Assembly (NCBI GenBank): GCA_026826555.1
Contig: JAKSZT010054334.1
Coordinates: 33,538,083 to 33,602,082 of the forward strand
Reading direction: 5' to 3'
DNA length: 64,000 nucleotides
Source of the DNA: Tolypeutes matacus
Lineage: Eukaryota; Chordata; Mammalia; Cingulata; Chlamyphoridae
The notes under the pieces were generated by a model. The model had not been told where the DNA came from, made no database searches, and was given only the letters and a program-made list of their open reading frames with translations. A program made the position numbers and the translations under genes. Below are positions 60,415 to 64,000 of this stretch, one piece after another. Numbering within the stretch: position 1 is the first letter of the stretch; each line of letters starts with the position of its first letter.

Positions 60415-60909
60415 TGCGAATATTCTCACTGTCCTGATTCTGTGATAATCAGGGTGGGNNNNNNNNNNNNNNNNNNNNNNNNNNNNNNNNNNNNNNNNNN
60501 NNNNNNNNNNNNNNNNNNNNNNNNNNNNNNNNNNNNNNNNNNNNNNNNNNNNNNNNNNNNNNNNNNNNNNNNNNNNNNNNNNNNNNNNNNNNNNNNNNNN
60601 NNNNNNNNNNNNNNNNNNNNNNNNNNNNNNNNNNNNNNNNNNNNNNNNNNNNNNNNNNNNNNNNNNNNNNNNNNNNNNNNNNNNNNNNNNNNNNNNNNNN
60701 NNNNNNNNNNNNNNNNNNNNNNNNNNNNNNNNNNNNNNNNNNNNNNNNNNNNNNNNNNNNNNNNNNNNNNNNNNNNNNNNNNNNNNNNNNNNNNNNNNNN
60801 NNNNNNNNNNNNNNNNNNNNNNNNNNNNNNNNNNNNNNNNNNNNNNNNNNNNNNNNNNAAAATGGATAAAAGTAAATAAATAAATAAATCCTTAAAAAAA
60901 AAAAATAAA
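60415..60909 (+). mobile_element. Probable retroposon whose body lies in the 400-N gap
   Basis: TAAATCTCATATGG stands at 60401-60414 and again at 60910-60923. Just left of the second copy is an A-rich tail 'aaataaataaataaatccttaaaaaaaaaaa' typical of DAS SINEs. The gap is 60459-60858. The 44 bases before the gap are not SINE-like and remain unexplained. Confidence 0.6.
60459..60858. other. Assembly gap, 400 N
   Basis: Exactly 400 Ns, the same size as the gap at 12.1 kb, suggesting a fixed or rounded gap size. Confidence 1.
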
Positions 60910-61446
60910 TAAATCTCATATGGACTCTATTACATTGTGGCTATCATTCCCTATTTATAGAGAAAGAAACTAAGGATGGATAAAAGTTCACATCTTGGTC
61001 AAGCTTATAAATCTAGCTGAAGAGGTAACAGCAGGATTCAAATGCAAGGAGAATTCAAATTCTAGGGCCTGTAACTTAAAACAGTAGGCAATACTGCCTC
61101 CTAATTCTTATTTTAAGTTTCACACAGTCAAGAAAAGGTCAGCATAGTAAGGCCCCTTATGATGTAAGATTTTCTTTTAAAAAATGCTTATATAGAGATC
61201 TTAGTCTTTGGGAATTAAAAAGATTTTGTCATAAACAAATAAATATAGCATCTATACCCCAATCTAAAGGAAATGGGCATTTGTTGGTTGCTGCAAAAAT
61301 GAGCATGTCTTAAAAATAACTTCTAAGGAAATAAAGTATTATTTTAATATTGTCCTACAGACCTTAAAAAAAAAATCACTATTCTTGCCCCAAAGTCAAA
61401 AATTCCTTCAAAGAATATGGTATTAATTTATACTTTTTAAATATCA

Positions 61447-61647
<201 letters not shown>

Positions 61648-61661
61648 CTATATATATATAT
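61648..61661 (-). repeat. PIBF1: (TA)n run inside a PIBF1 splice acceptor
   Basis: About 13 bases of alternating T and A stand between the pyrimidine tract (CTCTCTTT on the minus strand) and the acceptor AG of exon B. Confidence 0.88.
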
Positions 61662-61931
61662 GTAAAGAGAGACAGTATCCAGGCCGATCTCATCTTACTT
61701 TTCAAGGTTGACTGTATTATTTTCTTTCATTTATGTTTTCACTCACCACATAAAAATTCTTTTAAAAAAGGCTAAAGCTTACCTTGCAATTTTCCATCCA
61801 AAAAGAGCTACTAAAAGTTCCTTCTACCTGACAACTATATCAAAAAGGAATATGTCCTCCCACAAATCTGACCTGGCCTATTTTCCTCCAACACTGTACA
61901 ATAAAACACAAGTAACTATCTATAAGCTTAC

Positions 61932-62040
61932 CTCTTTTGATAATTCACTTCTTTCTTTAATTTGAGTTTTGTGAGAGGCTTCAAGTATTTCATGGTTTCT
62001 TCTAAACTCAATTACTTCCTGTTCAAGTGCATCGCGTTCA
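61932..62040 (-). CDS. PIBF1: PIBF1 internal coding exon A (109 bp)
   Basis: This is the most 5' exon of the gene in the window. Read on the minus strand it starts with one base completing a serine codon (AG|T) and then gives 36 residues beginning [20 protein letters not shown] and ending SELSKE. That matches human PIBF1 around residue 270 with only a few substitutions (for example LRRK to FRRN, MIQT to KTQI, from memory of the human protein). The acceptor is TTTTAATAG and the donor is GAG|GTAAGC, both standard. The heptad-like pattern of L/E/K is typical of the protein's long coiled coil. It is an open frame with no disruption, so it looks functional. The exon is in phase with the following exon (codon boundary). 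Confidence 0.94.
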
Positions 62041-63164
62041 CTATTAAAATAAAATTAAAATACTGTGTAAATTTTACACCCCCCCCCTTTTTACATCCCT
62101 TTTTACAGAGAACATTTTAAAAGGTTTGCTGTTTTAGGAAACAGAGAAAACCCATAGCAGTGATGCAGTGGTCTCATTCTATGTATCAAATGTCTACTTG
62201 TTAAATTTAGGAGAGACGGTGTTCAAAATCTTGTTCACATTCATAAATATGAATTTAAAATATAAATATGTAAACTACACTAACCAGTAAATAACAGAAC
62301 TTCCTAAGATACACTGTGGTATCTTTTCACTAATTTTCTTTAATCTTATCTTGAAGCCAAACTTTTAAGGAATTTATAGGTGGCTCTAGCTTTCAGTTCA
62401 GTTAGGTTAAAAAAAAAAATACTTAAAATTTATTTTTCAAGATTGCAAAATAGAAACAAAGGAAGGCATTCTTGTGACTATTTCATTCACAAATTATGAT
62501 TACCCAGGGACTATGATTACTATTTTCAGACCATCTCGCTCTCCAAAAACAGAAAAACCAAAGAATTAGACTGAAACCTACAGTGAGCATCTAAAAAATA
62601 AGCAGAAAAATGGATTTATTAACGCATTAACTAATCAACTGCAGTCAGGAGCAGTGCATTTGCATTTTATTTCATCTACCTACCTATGGAAAATGGATGC
62701 TAAAAATTATTTTTCTTTACTTCAGCTTTTCAATAATTCATGTAAAAAGTTTTGCTTTTTTCTCATTAATAAGTTGTGTTTATTGAATGGAGAAAAACAC
62801 AAACCGAAAAATAAGAATCACAGGTAAACCCGCCAACTAAAGAAAACTATCATTTTGGTATATATAACACAATTATTTTGTGCTTTTATATGCAAATATT
62901 TCTATGCTAACAAGGTAAGATGCATTTTCTTATGTGAAAAAATAATTACAAAGCATGAAATTTGCAATACAATACAATCATGAACTTGCCACCTGTAATT
63001 AACAATAGCTAACATTTGCCCATATTTGCATTAATAATTTGTTTTGCTTATTAAAAAGAGAAAGCATTACAGGTAAACCTGAAGTCCTCTATATTTTCCT
63101 CACTGCTCCTATACTATCTCCCTAGATATAATCATGAATTTAGTGTGTTTCTGTAACATGTGTT
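62041..63164. other. PIBF1 intron, no recognised feature
   Basis: Ordinary AT-rich intron sequence with a nine-C run at about 62080; the next upstream exon is not present. Confidence 0.55.
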
Positions 63165-64000
63165 TTTAAAACAGTATTATTGATACATATTAATAAAGCA
63201 TAAATCCATCTGAAGTATACAAAAAGTGGTATCTTGTATAATCACATAGTTGTGCATTCATCACTTCAATCACTATTACAGCATTTTCATTATTCCAATA
63301 ATAATAAAAAAACCAAAAAACAAAGAAACCCGCATCACCTCTCAATCCCTCTCTGCTTCCACTGACATACATAGCTGCTGTTCTGTTTTTTGAAACTTTA
63401 TTTTGTTCATTTAATAACTGAAAATATAAACAATTAAAAACTAAAAAAAAACCAAAAACAACACAGTTTACTAAAAGCATACATTACTCAATTAAATGTA
63501 CTGGATACATATGAAATTTAAAAAAAATTATACAATATGTTATACAATATATTTGGTTCATAGTAACACATTCATACAGTATTTGTCCTTTTGAGTCTGG
63601 CTTGCTTCGCTCAACATAATGTCCTCCAGGTTCAGCCATGTTGTCATATGCTTTACGACTTCATTTCTTCTTACAGCTGCATAATATTCCATCATGTGAA
63701 TAGACCACAGTTTATCCATTCATCTGTTGATGGACAGCTGGGTTGTATCCAACTTTTGGCAATCGTGAATAATGTCACTATGAATATTGGTGTGCAGATG
63801 TCACTGCTCTAAGTTCTTCTGGGTATATACCCAGTAGTGGTATTGAAGGGTCATGTGGCAACTCTATATTCAACTTCTTTAGGAAAATGCCAAACAGTCC
63901 TCCACAGTGGCTGTACCATTCTGCATTACCACGAACAGTGAAGAAGTGTTCCTATCTATCCACATACTCTCCAACACTTGTAGTTCTTTGTCTTTTTAAT
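63165..64000 (-). mobile_element. L1 3' part, minus, runs off the window
   Basis: Antisense armadillo L1 3' UTR ('attattgatacatattaataaagcata', 'tcacatagttgtgcattcatcacttcaatc') followed by the antisense ORF2 end ('catctgttgatggacagctgggttgtatcc', 'gggtatatacccagtagtgg'). It appears less decayed than most L1 pieces here. Confidence 0.9.

Larger units (their letters stand above)
60355..61105 (-). mobile_element. MIR, minus, interrupted near the gap
   Basis: Left part 'tatgtgccaggcagggtgctaaagcttcatg'; right part 'ctatttatagagaaagaaactaaggatgg ... ggattcaaatgcaaggag ... cagtaggcaatactgcctcc'. The middle holds inserted DNA and 400 Ns. Confidence 0.8.

Overview
This is a 64 kb piece of a mammalian nuclear genome, almost certainly from an armadillo (Dasypus lineage, Xenarthra). 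The best clue is the roughly twenty tRNA-derived SINEs of the armadillo DAS type: a tRNA-Ala-like head with A and B boxes, a GC-rich body and an A-rich tail. The L1, ERVL/MaLR-like LTR, MIR, L2 and L3 remnants agree with a placental mammal. There is no sign of bacterial or plasmid DNA.

The only active gene I can support is PIBF1 (CEP90), which lies on the minus strand. Four consecutive internal coding exons are present, at 61932-62040, 61466-61647, 59516-59641 and 39110-39208. They join in a consistent reading phase into about 170 residues of coiled coil, roughly residues 270-440 of the human protein (numbering from memory). The rest of the window is intron: a 284-bp intron, one of about 1.8 kb holding a gap, one of 20.3 kb, and the flanking introns at both edges. 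One exon uses a GC donor, and its acceptor carries a (TA)n tract.

The introns are layered transposons. At 1-17.6 kb there are minus-strand L1 pieces, an ERVL LTR, several DAS SINEs and a 400-N gap. At 19.6-24.4 kb a long minus-strand L1 is cut by an LTR, an unclassified 400-bp insert and a 10-N gap with a false duplication. At 29-42 kb there are L1 ends, an old L3/CR1 piece, two more LTRs (one holding a hAT MITE) and another L1. At 43.9-46.6 kb an ERVL relic is interrupted by a 1.37-kb composite insert with a perfect 15-bp target duplication. At 49.3-53.7 kb a near-full-length Tigger1 DNA transposon carries a histone H3.3 (H3-3A) processed pseudogene, two SINEs and L1 sequence. At 54.4-56.5 kb a solo LTR with a perfect 5-bp duplication is split by a 1.48-kb polyadenylated non-coding retroposon. 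The right edge starts another L1.

I found no new gene system. The most informative items are the composite insert at 44.8-46.2 kb (apparently a retrocopied LTR-initiated, SINE-terminated transcript), the nested Tigger1 locus, the hAT MITE inside an LTR, the GC-donor exon of PIBF1 and three assembly problems. Boundaries of old repeats are approximate because they were judged by eye.
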